From Acidobacteriota bacterium (lineage in GTDB: Bacteria; Acidobacteriota; Terriglobia; Acidiferrales; UBA7541): a stretch of DNA of 54,716 bases. This document shows, piece after piece, positions 7,757 to 17,538 of the stretch; positions within the stretch are counted from its first letter, which is position 1; every line of letters begins with the position of its first letter. Below the pieces are notes generated by a model, which made no database searches, was not told where the DNA came from, and worked only from the letters and a program-made list of their open reading frames with translations. Made by a program: the position numbers and the translations under genes. Location: positions 1-54,716 of the forward strand of contig QHYZ01000075.1 in NCBI GenBank assembly GCA_003225295.1, given 5' to 3'.

Positions 7757-9580
7757 TTAGAACCGGGCGATGATGCCCAGTGAGAACATGTATGCGTTGT
7801 CGTAAGTCGGGAAGCCGAGGATTGGCAGTGAGCCAAGCGGCTTCGGCGCGCCAACGTGCCACCCGGAGCCAGAGTACGCGTACATGTACTTGATGAAGTC
7901 CGCTTTGAAGATGAAGCGTTCGCTAATCCGGTGCGTGAGATAAGATTCATACGCTTCTCCTCGCGTATTCGTCTTCGGTGCGATGATGTCGTCTTCGGCT
8001 TGCGCGAAGTTGAACCAATATTTGCTGCCGTGGTTGAACTCAAAGCCGATCTTCGTCCGTTCGTCGTTTCCAAACTTGTACCGCAAGCCGGCCAACACCA
8101 TAAAGCCGTTGCGATCCACGGGGACTTCAAACGGATCGGACATCAACCCGCCGAAGGGAGTGGTTTCGCCGTTCGGGCGCGTCCCGGAATAATTGGCGCT
8201 GCCATAGAGATCGAACGACCGCAGCGAACGCGTCATATTCACTCCGAACAAATTGATGCCGCCGAGATTCGCCGACGGTGTATAGCGCATGATGACCGGT
8301 GCGTTGATGACATCGCCGGTCAGCGGGTTCCTCGAAAGAACGAGCAGCCCGTTGAAACCATCGGTCACGTTGAAGGCATGCGCATAGGTGGCTTGGAACA
8401 GGGTCTTCTCGGTAGACCAGAGATCCAGATTCGCGCCGACAAAATGCGTGTCCTTCAGCCGGTCTTGAGGCATCTTCATCAGGTTGCCGTTTCCGAAACC
8501 AGACTGGTACCCGATGCCGTAGCAAAGCCGCCAGATCATGTGATCGCTCAGGTTGTAACCGAGGGTGATACCGTCGAATTGATAATCGATCAATGAGCCA
8601 GAGGGAGTTCCGCCGCGAAGTTCATCCTGCCGATAGTTCATCGGCGGACCATATGTGGAGGGTCGGCGGCCGATCGAAAGATAAAACTTCGAATCGGCGA
8701 TCCTGTTCCAACTGAAGTACGCGCGTTCGACGCGAACCTGGTCGGAGTTCGGCACGCCGGTAGTTGTACCGTCCATATTGAAGGTATTCGGCTGACCGTT
8801 GAACACTTGAACTCCAGTGGAATCACCAAACGCTTTATACATGCTCAGTCGTGCGCTGAAGCTGACGTTGTCAGATACGCGCCCGCCGAAATCGAGACGC
8901 AGACGATTTGTGAGCAAGTCTGGCGTGTTGGCTTGGTATCCAGGCACAAACGTGGAAGGCATCAGCAAACCGAACAGTTGTTGCTGCATTTGCGGAGAGA
9001 AGCTGCCCATCGCCTGTTTCAGCTGGGCAAAAGTGAGATTGTTCGTGAATTGCTGGTAGTCCGCATAGTGCGCGGAAATCGTGTTGTTGATTTCATCCAC
9101 GCTCGACGGCATTCGCCCTAGAATGGGAAACGCAAAAAGCGTTTTCACAACCAGGTTTTGCAGTTGCATACCATCGAAGTGCGCTGGAACATGCCCGACG
9201 ATAGTGTGGGCCTCGAAACGGTAATCGCCGGAGAAATTCAGGCGGTCAAGCGCACCCTTCACTTCGGTCTTCGAAACGCGAGTGTCCAATTCTTCGACCT
9301 TCGCTTCGAGTTCCTTTGACGACGAGCTCTCCTGCTTTGGCGCTTGCTGCTGCGCTTGTTGCTCGGCCTGCCGTTGTTTTTCTTGCGCTTCTAGCCGCTT
9401 CTCGAGTTCAGCGAGCGTCTTCTTGAGCTGCTCGATCTCTTGCCGCACGGCGGCCGCGTCACCCCTTGCTGGCGCCGTTGTGGGGGGATTGCCGGCAGGA
9501 GTTTCCGTTGCTGGGGATTGTGCCCAGCCCGAAACTCCGGCCAGGAGTAAACAGATTGTGAGAATTAAAGACTTGGCCAT
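7757..9580 (-). CDS. Outer-membrane beta-barrel protein (DUF3373-like)
   Basis: A 607-residue exported protein. Residues 1-20 are a signal peptide ending G-W-A-Q. A Pro/Ala linker follows, then a strongly charged Gln/Glu-rich coiled coil (about 50-120), then a barrel rich in alternating strands that ends in the aromatic terminus G-I-I-A-R-F typical of outer-membrane insertion. The repertoire resembles DUF3373 proteins often found beside respiratory cytochrome genes, but a specific function is not established. GGAGG eight bases before the ATG at 9580 decides the start. It is first in the leftward operon with the cytochrome and molybdoenzyme, suggesting a porin or scaffold for substrate entry or electron transfer across the outer membrane. 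Confidence 0.75.
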   Translation of the reverse strand: MAKSLILTICLLLAGVSGWAQSPATETPAGNPPTTAPARGDAAAVRQEIEQLKKTLAELEKRLEAQEKQRQAEQQAQQQAPKQESSSSKELEAKVEELDTRVSKTEVKGALDRLNFSGDYRFEAHTIVGHVPAHFDGMQLQNLVVKTLFAFPILGRMPSSVDEINNTISAHYADYQQFTNNLTFAQLKQAMGSFSPQMQQQLFGLLMPSTFVPGYQANTPDLLTNRLRLDFGGRVSDNVSFSARLSMYKAFGDSTGVQVFNGQPNTFNMDGTTTGVPNSDQVRVERAYFSWNRIADSKFYLSIGRRPSTYGPPMNYRQDELRGGTPSGSLIDYQFDGITLGYNLSDHMIWRLCYGIGYQSGFGNGNLMKMPQDRLKDTHFVGANLDLWSTEKTLFQATYAHAFNVTDGFNGLLVLSRNPLTGDVINAPVIMRYTPSANLGGINLFGVNMTRSLRSFDLYGSANYSGTRPNGETTPFGGLMSDPFEVPVDRNGFMVLAGLRYKFGNDERTKIGFEFNHGSKYWFNFAQAEDDIIAPKTNTRGEAYESYLTHRISERFIFKADFIKYMYAYSGSGWHVGAPKPLGSLPILGFPTYDNAYMFSLGIIARF

Positions 9581-9708
9581 GTCTATGACCTCCGTAATTG
9601 GCTTGCGTGCGTCTGTGAATCGGACCCCATGAAAAAGGCCCCTCATTTCTACGAACGAGTCTGCGGGGACTGGTGCTGAAGCCGCAGTGACTATGGATAC
9701 TGTTGCGA

Positions 9709-9722
9709 GTGACGGCCGTCAC
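9709..9722. promoter_or_regulatory. Perfect 14-base palindrome, candidate operator
   Basis: GTGACGGCCGTCAC is its own reverse complement. It lies 129 bases upstream of the barrel gene start, in the intergenic region shared with the divergent sigma-factor gene. The TGAC-N4-GTCA core is the kind of half-site bound by Crp/Fnr-family regulators, though no such regulator gene is in the window. An A/T-rich tract (9724-9755) follows. Confidence 0.45.
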
Positions 9723-9904
9723 ACAGTTATATAGTTATAGATTCTTATAAGTATGCGACCGTCGAACTATAACGAATATGATCGTTACAAGGCCACAAAA
9801 CGCCCGCCGGTGAGAAAATGGCTAGGTCATACAGTCCGTAGCCTCCCACTCAGTGAGGGGCTAATGAATTCTGAGGCCCTAGCTGACGTGCTACAGTTGA
9901 CCCC
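9723..9904. promoter_or_regulatory. Divergent promoter region between barrel operon and sigma gene
   Basis: An A/T-rich segment (9724-9780) with direct short words AGTTATA and TATAAG, followed by GTTACA at 9784-9789, that is TGTAAC on the minus strand, pointing toward the barrel operon. The same hexamer occurs upstream of the OsmC operon (10861). No gene is contained. Confidence 0.3.
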
Positions 9905-10822
9905 GTGCGACCCGAAATCGAGCAGGTGCTGCAACTGATCCAGCGCAAGGACTCTAAGTCTTTGGAAGAAGCGTTGGTGTTGTTACAGAAAACAGTTTTT
10001 TCTTTCAGCATGAAGGTGTGTGGGCAGCGGCAAGATGCCGAAGACACCATGCAGGAAGTGCTTCTCAAATCCGTTCCCAACCTGCCAAAGTTCGACAACC
10101 CCAAGGCTCTGATGGTGTGGCTTTATAAAGTCGCCAAGAACCGCTGTCTGATGAGCAGACGCAAGAGCAAATTTGCTCCCAAGCAAGATCTATCCCTCGA
10201 ACAATTGATGCCCGACCGTCAGGAATTGCAGAAGTTGTCGGGCGGCCCCGACGGAACGCCAGAGACCTCTTTGTTGCATCGCGAGAATGCGAAGCGTCTT
10301 CGAGAAGCCGTGCAGAAACTACCGCCCGACTATCGCCTCATTTTGGTGCTGCACGATATGGAGGAACTGTCCGACGGAGACGTTGCCGAAATCGCAGGCC
10401 TCCGGCTAGGGACAATCCGCGTGCGGCTGCACCGGGCGCGACTCTTCGTACGAAAGGAACTAGCGAAGCAAGATCGGCATCGCATGCGCCGCGAACCGGC
10501 GAAACCCTCCGGAGAAATACACCTCTCCTCCCAGCCGCGCCAACGGCGCTGCAAGGAAATGTTCGCTGAACTCTCAAACTATCTGGATGACGAGCTGGAT
10601 GATTCCCTTTGTGAAGAGCTTGAAAAGCACATGGACAGCTGCGAGCCCTGCAAAGCCTTCCTATCAAGCCTCGAGAAATCGATCCATTTGTGCCGAATAG
10701 CACCAAATGAGTCGCCCGACCCGCGTATCGCTGCGAGACTCAGACGCGAATTGTTATCCGAGTACCAGGGGCTAATGGCGGACGTCACTAAGCGCGACGC
10801 AATCAACATAAAGCGGATCTAG
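9905..10822 (+). CDS. ECF-type sigma factor with C-terminal zinc-finger anti-sigma-like domain
   Basis: A 305-residue protein. Sigma region 2 lies at about residues 20-85 (D-A-E-D-T-M-Q-E-V-L, W-L-Y-K-V-A-K-N-R-C). Region 4 lies at about 130-185 (L-P-P-D-Y-R-L-I-L-V-L-H-D-M-E-E-L-S, then G-T-I-R-V-R-L-H-R-A-R). After a basic linker comes a zf-HC2-like module with the anti-sigma zinc signature H-M-D-S-C-E-P-C (HxxxCxxC). Normally this module is on a separate membrane anti-sigma protein; here it is fused and no membrane segment follows, suggesting a soluble self-inhibiting sigma responding to thiol or zinc state. The GTG start at 9905 is the first after an in-frame stop at 9884. It separates two operons and could control either. 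Confidence 0.87.
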   Translation: MRPEIEQVLQLIQRKDSKSLEEALVLLQKTVFSFSMKVCGQRQDAEDTMQEVLLKSVPNLPKFDNPKALMVWLYKVAKNRCLMSRRKSKFAPKQDLSLEQLMPDRQELQKLSGGPDGTPETSLLHRENAKRLREAVQKLPPDYRLILVLHDMEELSDGDVAEIAGLRLGTIRVRLHRARLFVRKELAKQDRHRMRREPAKPSGEIHLSSQPRQRRCKEMFAELSNYLDDELDDSLCEELEKHMDSCEPCKAFLSSLEKSIHLCRIAPNESPDPRIAARLRRELLSEYQGLMADVTKRDAINIKRI

Positions 10823-10860
10823 GCTTCCTCCAGGCAATCCGAATCCAAGCCGCATTTTCC

Positions 10861-10866
10861 TGTAAC
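10861..10866 (+). promoter_or_regulatory. Candidate ECF -35-like TGTAAC motif upstream of OsmC operon
   Basis: TGTAAC lies 65 bases before the OsmC start and 39 bases after the sigma-gene stop. The same hexamer, in the opposite direction, is found upstream of the barrel operon. A GC-rich imperfect hairpin (GCCCC...GGGGC, about 10898-10917) lies between motif and start. This is a weak short-word match only. Confidence 0.25.
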
Positions 10867-10930
10867 AAATTCTACTTCCTTGCATTTATTGGTGTGGCCC
10901 CGATCTACCGGGGGCTTATGAGAGGCACGA

Positions 10931-11395
10931 ATGGTCACGGCTAAGGTCCTGCTAACTCAACCATTTAAGGCGGAACGGCAGTTCGCCGCGACGACCGGCA
11001 GCGAACACCACATGTTGCTCGATAACGCGGCCGGAGGCACCGGTCCCAAGCCCATCGAGCTAGTCGCGGTGGGGTTGGCCGGCTGCACAGCATTCGATGT
11101 CATCACCGTTCTCCGGCAGAAGTTCCACCAGAAGGTGACAGGCTATGAAGTGCAAGTGGAAGCCGACCAGGCGGAACGCCCGCCGCAAGTGTTTACCTCG
11201 GTCCGCATCCACCATGTGGTCATCGGTCTCGAAATAGACGCAGCTGCAATCGAGGAAGCTATCCGGCTTTCTGAGGAAAAGTATTGCTCGGTGGGAGCGA
11301 TGGTGAGGCAAACGGCTAGTCTGCACACCACCTACGAGATCGTCGAAGAGAAAACGCAGTGGCTCACGCCGACTCCAGCAACTGTACAAGGGTGA
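10931..11395 (+). CDS. OsmC-family protein
   Basis: A 154-residue OsmC/Ohr-superfamily protein. These are small cytoplasmic thiol-dependent peroxidases or related stress proteins. The two conserved cysteines are present: C52 in G-L-A-G-C-T-A and C119 in E-E-K-Y-C-S-V-G. The N-terminal G-G-T-G-P-K-P-I-E-L-V block is typical of the YhfA-like branch. A purine-rich GAGAGG precedes the ATG. It is the first gene of a rightward unit with an efflux pump (nine bases to the next gene), so it may protect against, or chemically handle, the compounds the pump exports. Confidence 0.9.
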   Translation: MVTAKVLLTQPFKAERQFAATTGSEHHMLLDNAAGGTGPKPIELVAVGLAGCTAFDVITVLRQKFHQKVTGYEVQVEADQAERPPQVFTSVRIHHVVIGLEIDAAAIEEAIRLSEEKYCSVGAMVRQTASLHTTYEIVEEKTQWLTPTPATVQG

Positions 11396-11404
11396 AAACT
11401 GTCC

Positions 11405-12856
11405 ATGAGCATGCGCGGGCGACAGGCCGGTGAAAAGAGTCAAAGAAAGCAAAAGACTCTTGTGCGATCAGAAGGCGTATCTCGTTTTGTAGGGAACAGC
11501 TTGTTGATCTTCCTTCTTGTTTTGTCGATTCCGGGTTTGCTCTGCGCACAACAAACACAACAGCCCTCACCGATGACTCTCCAAGAGGCGGTCAACATCG
11601 CGCTAGAAAAGAACCCGGAGCGCAAAGCGGCGCTCGCTGACACAAGGGCCGCTTCAGCTGATGTTAGGGAAGCTCGGTCCTTTCTCCTGCCACGCGTCGC
11701 TTTTTCCGAGACGGCTACCGGTGGGAACGACCCTGTGCACGTATTTGGCAGCAAATTGAGACAGCAGCGGTTCACGACGGCAGACTTCGCGCTGAACTTC
11801 CTGAATACGCCAACGCCGTTCGGCAACTTCGCGACACGCTTTGGCGGTACCTGGAATCTCTTTGATTCCTTCGGGAGCTGGCGCGCGGTCAATCGCGCGG
11901 AGCGCGTGAAGGACGCCGCCGGGCATCAGCTTGAACGCACAGACCAGGAAATCATCTTTCACGTTGTGGACTCCTTCTACGGTGCGTTGCTCGCGAAGAA
12001 ACAACTGGAGATCGCCGAGGCAAGCATGAAGACCGCACAGGCCATCCAGAACAGAAGCAAGGATCGCTTCGAAAGCGGTGTGGTCGTGGAATCCGATTTA
12101 CTGAGCGCCCAAGTACGACTCGCGATCCGCAAGCAGGAATTCATTCGCGCCCAAAATTACCTGGCGCTGGCGCGGGCACAATTGGGCACCTCGATTGGGA
12201 TCTCCACGGAGAAAGATTTCGAACCAGGCGAGGCGCTCGAAGAAAGAAATCTCCCTGCAATGACTCTGGAAGAAGCGGAGAAAAAAGCAGTAGAACTCCG
12301 CCCGGATCTGAAACGCATTCGCTCGGAGGAGGCGGCGCAGCAACACAGCGTATCGGTCGCGAAGTCTTCCTTCGGGCCACGAGTGAACGCGTTTGCGGGG
12401 TGGGAGGCCGACAACCCGACGTTTCTTGCAGGAGGCGGGGGGAATAACTGGCTAGCGGGAATCGAGGTCAAAGTCGATCTTTTCGACGGCGGAGCCAAGA
12501 AGGCAAGGCTTTCCCGAGAGCGAGCAATGCAGGAAAAAGTTGCGGCTGCGAAGGAAATGGCCACCGATGCGACGCGGCTCGAAGTCCGTCGCGCCTACTA
12601 TGAGCTGGACTCCGCGCGTCAGCAGGTGGAAGTCGCTCGCGCAACGATTGCCGCATCTCAAGAAAGTCTGCGGATCAATCAGAACCGCTACGACTCCGGA
12701 CTATCGACGATTACCGATTTGCTCGCGGCGGAAGAAACGGCCCGGCGCACGCAAGCCGAATATTGGGAAGCCGTCTATCGCTATCACACCGGCTACGCGA
12801 ACCTCGAACTGGCCAGTGGAACTTTGAATCCTCAGTCTCCTTTGGTGACGCAATGA
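11405..12856 (+). CDS. TolC-family outer-membrane efflux channel
   Basis: A 483-residue outer-membrane factor. A basic N-terminus and a hydrophobic signal segment (about 30-48, ending L-L-C-A-Q) precede two repeated OEP domains (about 55-260 and 280-470) rich in long coiled-coil helices. Typical words are L-Q-E-A-V-N-I-A-L-E-K-N-P and Y-D-S-G-L-S-T-I-T-D-L-L. It would form the trimeric exit duct for the RND pump encoded two genes downstream. Its stop codon overlaps the start of the adaptor gene (ATGA at 12853-12856), showing translational coupling. Confidence 0.93.
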   Translation: MSMRGRQAGEKSQRKQKTLVRSEGVSRFVGNSLLIFLLVLSIPGLLCAQQTQQPSPMTLQEAVNIALEKNPERKAALADTRAASADVREARSFLLPRVAFSETATGGNDPVHVFGSKLRQQRFTTADFALNFLNTPTPFGNFATRFGGTWNLFDSFGSWRAVNRAERVKDAAGHQLERTDQEIIFHVVDSFYGALLAKKQLEIAEASMKTAQAIQNRSKDRFESGVVVESDLLSAQVRLAIRKQEFIRAQNYLALARAQLGTSIGISTEKDFEPGEALEERNLPAMTLEEAEKKAVELRPDLKRIRSEEAAQQHSVSVAKSSFGPRVNAFAGWEADNPTFLAGGGGNNWLAGIEVKVDLFDGGAKKARLSRERAMQEKVAAAKEMATDATRLEVRRAYYELDSARQQVEVARATIAASQESLRINQNRYDSGLSTITDLLAAEETARRTQAEYWEAVYRYHTGYANLELASGTLNPQSPLVTQ

Positions 12857-13983
12857 ATCGCAGAAATCAAAGACTCACACTTCCAATTATCTTGTGTTTG
12901 GTCGCAAGCGGCGGGCTATCCAGTTGTTCGAACGAGCGCCACACTCCGGCTGCGGCGCCAGAAACGGTGGGCAACGTTTCCGTGATTGTCGCGCAAACGG
13001 CAACCGCACCCGACTGGCTGGAAGCCGTCGGAACGGTGCGCGCCGCGCATACGAGCCAGGTTGCCAGTCAGATGATGAGCGACATCGTCGAGATCTGTGC
13101 GCGTGAAGGCGACCGCGTGCAAAGCGGTCAGGTGCTTGCGGTTCTCAATGACGCGCAGCCTCGCTCCGGAACGGATCAAGCCACTGCTGCCCTGAATGTG
13201 GCGGAAAAAGAAGTCTCGGCCGCCGATTCGGACTTTGCTCTCGCCGAAGCAACACTGAAGCGCTACCAACAACTGTACGAGAAGAAATCGGTCAGTCCAC
13301 AGGAATTTGACGAGATCAAAGGGCGCTACCAGTCGGCCGAAGCTCGCCGCGATATGGCGCGTGCCGGGCAAGCACAAGCAAATGCAGGTCTAATGCAGGC
13401 TCGGACTTCGCTTGGATATACGCGCATACACGCGCCGTTTGCCGGGTTAGTGACGGAAAAAAAGGCCGATGCGGGCACATTGGCCTCTCCCGGCATGCCC
13501 ATGTTCACCATTGAAGATACGCGAAGCTACCGGCTGGAAGTGGCCGTCGATGAAAGCGACCTCCGCCTTGTCCAAGTTGGGCAGATCAGTCCAGTGACGA
13601 TTGACGCGCTAGGGAATGTCCCACTGTTCGGTAAAGTCGTTCAAATCGTTCCGGCAGCCGATCCGGCCAGCCGCAGCTTCCTCGTGAAAGTTGCATTGCC
13701 CGCTGATGGGCGTCTCCGGTCTGGGCTCTTCGGGAGAGCCCGATTCCCACGCGGTGAGCGGCCGACGCTGCTCGTTCCACGCACCTCGTTAGTGGAGCGC
13801 GGCCAACTCCAGGGAGTTTACGTGCTCGACGCAAACCAAATCGCGGGATTGCGTTACGTCACGATTGGCAAGAGTGCAGGAGAACAGATTGAAGTTCTCT
13901 CCGGACTACAAGGCGGCGAAAAGCTAGTTGCGGTAGCGGGAGATCGCGACCTGAGTGGCAAACGAATCGCAATACGGCCATGA
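12853..13983 (+). CDS. RND efflux periplasmic adaptor (membrane fusion protein, lipoprotein)
   Basis: A 376-residue HlyD/AcrA-family adaptor. The N-terminus is a lipoprotein signal with a Cys in G-G-L-S-S-C-S. A lipoyl-like half motif (V-C-A-R-E-G-D-R-V form: [13 protein letters not shown]), an alpha-helical hairpin (about 100-165) and a beta-barrel region with the signature [12 protein letters not shown] are visible. Start 12853 is taken because ATGA couples it to the TolC gene; an in-frame longer start exists but would overlap TolC coding deeply. The 3' end overlaps the pump gene by ATGA at 13980. Confidence 0.92.
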   Translation: MNRRNQRLTLPIILCLVASGGLSSCSNERHTPAAAPETVGNVSVIVAQTATAPDWLEAVGTVRAAHTSQVASQMMSDIVEICAREGDRVQSGQVLAVLNDAQPRSGTDQATAALNVAEKEVSAADSDFALAEATLKRYQQLYEKKSVSPQEFDEIKGRYQSAEARRDMARAGQAQANAGLMQARTSLGYTRIHAPFAGLVTEKKADAGTLASPGMPMFTIEDTRSYRLEVAVDESDLRLVQVGQISPVTIDALGNVPLFGKVVQIVPAADPASRSFLVKVALPADGRLRSGLFGRARFPRGERPTLLVPRTSLVERGQLQGVYVLDANQIAGLRYVTIGKSAGEQIEVLSGLQGGEKLVAVAGDRDLSGKRIAIRP

Positions 13984-16900
13984 GCGACACGTCTCCCAAA
14001 CCGGGCAACTCCACTCACGTCCTGCGACTGGCGGGCCAGATTGCGCACCTCTTCATTCAGTCCAAGCTGACACCGCTGGTCATCGTTGGGGCTCTCCTTC
14101 TGGGAACATTCAGCATCCTGCGGACGCCGCGCGAGGAAGAACCGCAGATTGTCGTCCCCATGCTGGACGTCTTCGTCCAGATGCCGGGGGCGTCAGCAGA
14201 AGAAGTAACGCAACGTGCCACCGTGCCCATGGAAAAGCTAATCCGTGAAATACCGGGAGTCGAGTATATCTACTCGATCAGCCACCCCGGCCTGAGCATG
14301 GTGATCGTGCGCTTTTATGTGGGCACAAAAGAAGAAGATGCGATCGTCAAGACCTATAACAAACTGTATTCGAACTTCGACCGCATCCCCCAAGGAGTCT
14401 CGCAGCCGATCATCAAGGCGCGTTCAATAGACGATGTTCCGATTCTGGCTCTGACGCTCTGGGGCAAGAACTACGACGCCTACCAACTGCGGCGCATCGC
14501 GGGAGAACTGGAGCATTCACTCAAACAACTGGATGACGTTTCCGAAACAACGATCATCGGCGGGCAGCCCCGAAAATTGCGCGTCGTCTTGAATACCCAA
14601 CGGCTCGCAGCTTACGGACTGACTCCTGGTTCCGTTGTCATGCAACTCGGAGCCGCGAATACGCGGAGTCAAGCGGGGAGTTTTGCGCGTGGCAACGAGG
14701 AGTTTCAGGTCGAAGCTGGCAACTTCTTTACGCTCCCGGAAGAACTGCAACAAGTCGTCGTGGGCGTTCATGTTGGGCGGCCCATATACCTGCGGGATGT
14801 GGCGGAAAAGATCCTAGACGGCCCAGCGGAACCGGACAGGCACGTCCTGTTCGCCAACGCCAAAGGAACTACTGGAAGCACGGCGAATGCAGAGTACCCA
14901 GCCGTAACGATTACCCTGGCCAAGCGCAAGGGCGCGAACGCCACGCTCATTTCTGAGAACGCTCTGCAAAAGATTGACTCTCTTCGAGGCAACACGCTGC
15001 CAAACGATTTGAATATCACCGTCACGCGCAACTATGGGGAAACGGCAAAGGACAAATCGGACGAACTCCTCAAGCATCTCTTCCTCGCCACGCTTTCCGT
15101 CACACTACTGATAGCACTGGCATTGGGCTGGCGCGAATCAGGCGTCGTGCTTCTGGCCATTCCCGTAACCCTCGCACTGACTCTCGCTATCTTCTACTTG
15201 CTCGGGTACACGCTCAACCGCGTGACGCTTTTCGCACTGATCTTTTCGATTGGCATCTTGGTGGATGACGCCATCGTCGTGGTCGAGAACATCGTTCGCC
15301 ATTTCCGGCTGCCCGAAAATCGTGGCCGCTCACTTGCTGACGTTGCAGTTGAAGCCGTGGACGAAGTTGGTAACCCAACGATTCTGGCCAGCTTCGCAGT
15401 GATTGCGGCCATTCTCCCGATGGCCTTCGTGCGCGGCCTGATGGGGCCGTACATGCGGCCGATTCCAGTGGGCGCTTCAGCGGCGATGATGTTTTCCTTG
15501 ATCGTTGCTTTCGTGGTTTCACCCTGGGCCGCTCTGCGCCTGCTGCATCATTACGCCGATCGTCCCAAGTCCGGGCATGAGGCCGAAGGCTGGACGACGC
15601 GGCTCTATCGCCGCTTGATGAATCCACTGATTCAGAATTCAGGACGGAGGTGGTTCTTCCTCAATGGTGTGGTGCTGCTGCTGCTGGCAGCGGTGGCGTT
15701 CATTCCGCTCAAGTGGGTGCAGGTCAAGATGCTCCCCTTCGACAACAAGAGCGAATTTCAGGTGATCATAGACATGCCCGATGGAACCCCACTGGAGCAG
15801 ACGACACATGTAGCCCAGGCTTTGGGGAGCTACTTGGGTGAGCAACCGGAGGTCATCAATTACCAGATCTACGCAGGAACCTCGGGACCCTACAACTTCA
15901 ACGGGCTCGTGCGACGTTATTTCTTGCGGCGTCAACCGAACCAAGCTGATATCCAGGTGAATCTTCTCTCTCGACATGACCGCAAAGCACAGAGCCGCGA
16001 AATCGCGCGCAGATTACGACCCGAGTTGGACAAAATTGCCGTGCCATTTGGCGCGCGCATCAAAGTCGCCGAGGTTCCACCGGGTCCGCCAGTGCTGCAA
16101 ACTCTCGTTGCTGAGGTGTATGGGCCGGACTACAAAGGTCAGACGGAACTGGCGGCAAAGATAAAGAAGATTTTCCAAGAGACTCCCGGTGTAGTGGACG
16201 TCGATTGGTACGTCGAAGATCCGCAGAACAAGTACGACATGAAAGTGGATCTCGACAAGGCTGCGCTGCAAGGCGTTTCAGCAGCCGAGGTTACCCGAAC
16301 GGTCCAGATAGGCCTGAGCGGGGCCTCAGCGGGGCTGCTGCACGATCCCGCATCGCGAGAAGATGTCCTTATCGAAGTGCGCTTGTCTCGACCAGATCGT
16401 TCCGGCATCGAGGATCTTGAAAACCTGAAGTTACCTGGACCCTCGGGCGCACAGGTTTCCCTTCGCGAGGTTACCAACATACGGGAGACCGCGATTGATC
16501 AAAGCGTTTATCACAAGAACTTGCGACCCGTCGTGTATGTTACCGGGGACGTTGCCGGAATCGTGGAGAGTCCTGTGTACGCGATCGTTCAGATGAACGA
16601 GTCAATCAATAAACTCCAACTGCCAAACGGCGGCCACGTAAAGCTCTATTCGGGCACCATCCTTCCGGAAAGCACAAGCCATTACGCCATGAAATGGGAC
16701 GGTGAGTGGCACATCACGGTCGAGGTATTTCGTGACCTTGGTCTGGCCTTCGCGGCCGTTCTGGTGCTGATTTACGTCCTAGTGGTCGGTTGGTTCAAGT
16801 CGTTCAAGACACCTCTCGTGATCATGGCCCCGATTCCGCTAACGCTCGTCGGCATCTTGCCAGCTCATGCGCTGATGGGGGCATTTTTCACCGCGACTTC

Positions 16901-17252
16901 GATGATTGGTTTCATCGCTGGCGCGGGAATCATCGTTCGAAACTCAATCATTCTTGTGGATTTCATCGAGCTACGCCGGTCGCACGGAATGTCTCTGGAA
17001 CAAGCCGTGGTCGACGCAGGAGCAGTTCGTTTCCGTCCCATGCTGCTAACGGCCGCGGCTGTCGTTGTCGGTGCGAGCGTGATTCTGTTTGATCCGATCT
17101 TCCAGGGACTGGCGATTTCACTGATGGCCGGGGAGGTCGCCTCGACGGTGCTCTCTCGAATGACTGTTCCGGTTCTTTATTACCTGAGTGAACGCGGCGG
17201 CGCAAGAGCTTCGCCACCCGTTGGCGAGGATCTCGTGCCTGCAGCAGATTGA
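13980..17252 (+). CDS. RND efflux pump inner-membrane permease (AcrB-like)
   Basis: A 1090-residue proton-driven pump with the two-fold repeat of six membrane segments and large periplasmic loops. The fourth membrane helix carries [13 protein letters not shown], the double Asp of the drug-efflux (HAE1) proton relay, rather than the pattern of heavy-metal pumps. In helix 10 the AcrB Lys position reads [13 protein letters not shown], that is Arg in place of Lys. The length is slightly above AcrB (1049). It is translationally coupled to the adaptor gene. The substrate is unknown; the neighbouring OsmC and the respiratory operon hint at thiol/sulfur or electrophile stress, which is inference. Confidence 0.93.
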   Translation: MSDTSPKPGNSTHVLRLAGQIAHLFIQSKLTPLVIVGALLLGTFSILRTPREEEPQIVVPMLDVFVQMPGASAEEVTQRATVPMEKLIREIPGVEYIYSISHPGLSMVIVRFYVGTKEEDAIVKTYNKLYSNFDRIPQGVSQPIIKARSIDDVPILALTLWGKNYDAYQLRRIAGELEHSLKQLDDVSETTIIGGQPRKLRVVLNTQRLAAYGLTPGSVVMQLGAANTRSQAGSFARGNEEFQVEAGNFFTLPEELQQVVVGVHVGRPIYLRDVAEKILDGPAEPDRHVLFANAKGTTGSTANAEYPAVTITLAKRKGANATLISENALQKIDSLRGNTLPNDLNITVTRNYGETAKDKSDELLKHLFLATLSVTLLIALALGWRESGVVLLAIPVTLALTLAIFYLLGYTLNRVTLFALIFSIGILVDDAIVVVENIVRHFRLPENRGRSLADVAVEAVDEVGNPTILASFAVIAAILPMAFVRGLMGPYMRPIPVGASAAMMFSLIVAFVVSPWAALRLLHHYADRPKSGHEAEGWTTRLYRRLMNPLIQNSGRRWFFLNGVVLLLLAAVAFIPLKWVQVKMLPFDNKSEFQVIIDMPDGTPLEQTTHVAQALGSYLGEQPEVINYQIYAGTSGPYNFNGLVRRYFLRRQPNQADIQVNLLSRHDRKAQSREIARRLRPELDKIAVPFGARIKVAEVPPGPPVLQTLVAEVYGPDYKGQTELAAKIKKIFQETPGVVDVDWYVEDPQNKYDMKVDLDKAALQGVSAAEVTRTVQIGLSGASAGLLHDPASREDVLIEVRLSRPDRSGIEDLENLKLPGPSGAQVSLREVTNIRETAIDQSVYHKNLRPVVYVTGDVAGIVESPVYAIVQMNESINKLQLPNGGHVKLYSGTILPESTSHYAMKWDGEWHITVEVFRDLGLAFAAVLVLIYVLVVGWFKSFKTPLVIMAPIPLTLVGILPAHALMGAFFTATSMIGFIAGAGIIVRNSIILVDFIELRRSHGMSLEQAVVDAGAVRFRPMLLTAAAVVVGASVILFDPIFQGLAISLMAGEVASTVLSRMTVPVLYYLSERGGARASPPVGEDLVPAAD

Positions 17253-17268
17253 AAAAGGAGGCAATACC

Positions 17269-17457
17269 ATGACCCTAGAACGTTACCTTAGACTGATTGC
17301 GGGTGCTTTTGTCCTTGTTTCCCTGGCTTTGGGATACTGGGTAAGCCCCTACTGGTTTCTCTTCACAGCTCTCGTAGGCTTGAACCTGTTTCAATCGGCC
17401 TTTACGAATTGGTGTCCAATGATGACATTTCTTCGCAAAGCAGGGGTCAAGGCATAG
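17269..17457 (+). CDS. DUF2892 small inner-membrane protein (YgaP-type domain)
   Basis: A 62-residue protein consisting of two hydrophobic helices with the DUF2892 pattern: L-R-L-I-A-G-A-F-V-L at the start and the closing N-W-C-P-M-M-T-F-L-R-K-A-G. In other bacteria this domain is fused to or sits beside rhodaneses, linking it loosely to sulfur handling. AAAAAGGAGG precedes the ATG at 17269, an excellent ribosome binding site. It is 16 bases after the pump gene, so it is probably the last gene of the efflux operon. Confidence 0.88.
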   Translation: MTLERYLRLIAGAFVLVSLALGYWVSPYWFLFTALVGLNLFQSAFTNWCPMMTFLRKAGVKA

Positions 17458-17538
17458 GCTTAACTGACAAGAGCAAGTCGTCCTCTGGATTCACGAACCT
17501 GTGTTCGGTAATGAGCACTCTGAGGGGCCAAGTCGAGC

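Noticed and set aside
7856-8596. Plus-strand open frame within the outer-membrane barrel gene
   Set aside because: Antisense to a gene with signal peptide, ribosome site and barrel terminus; no domain of its own.
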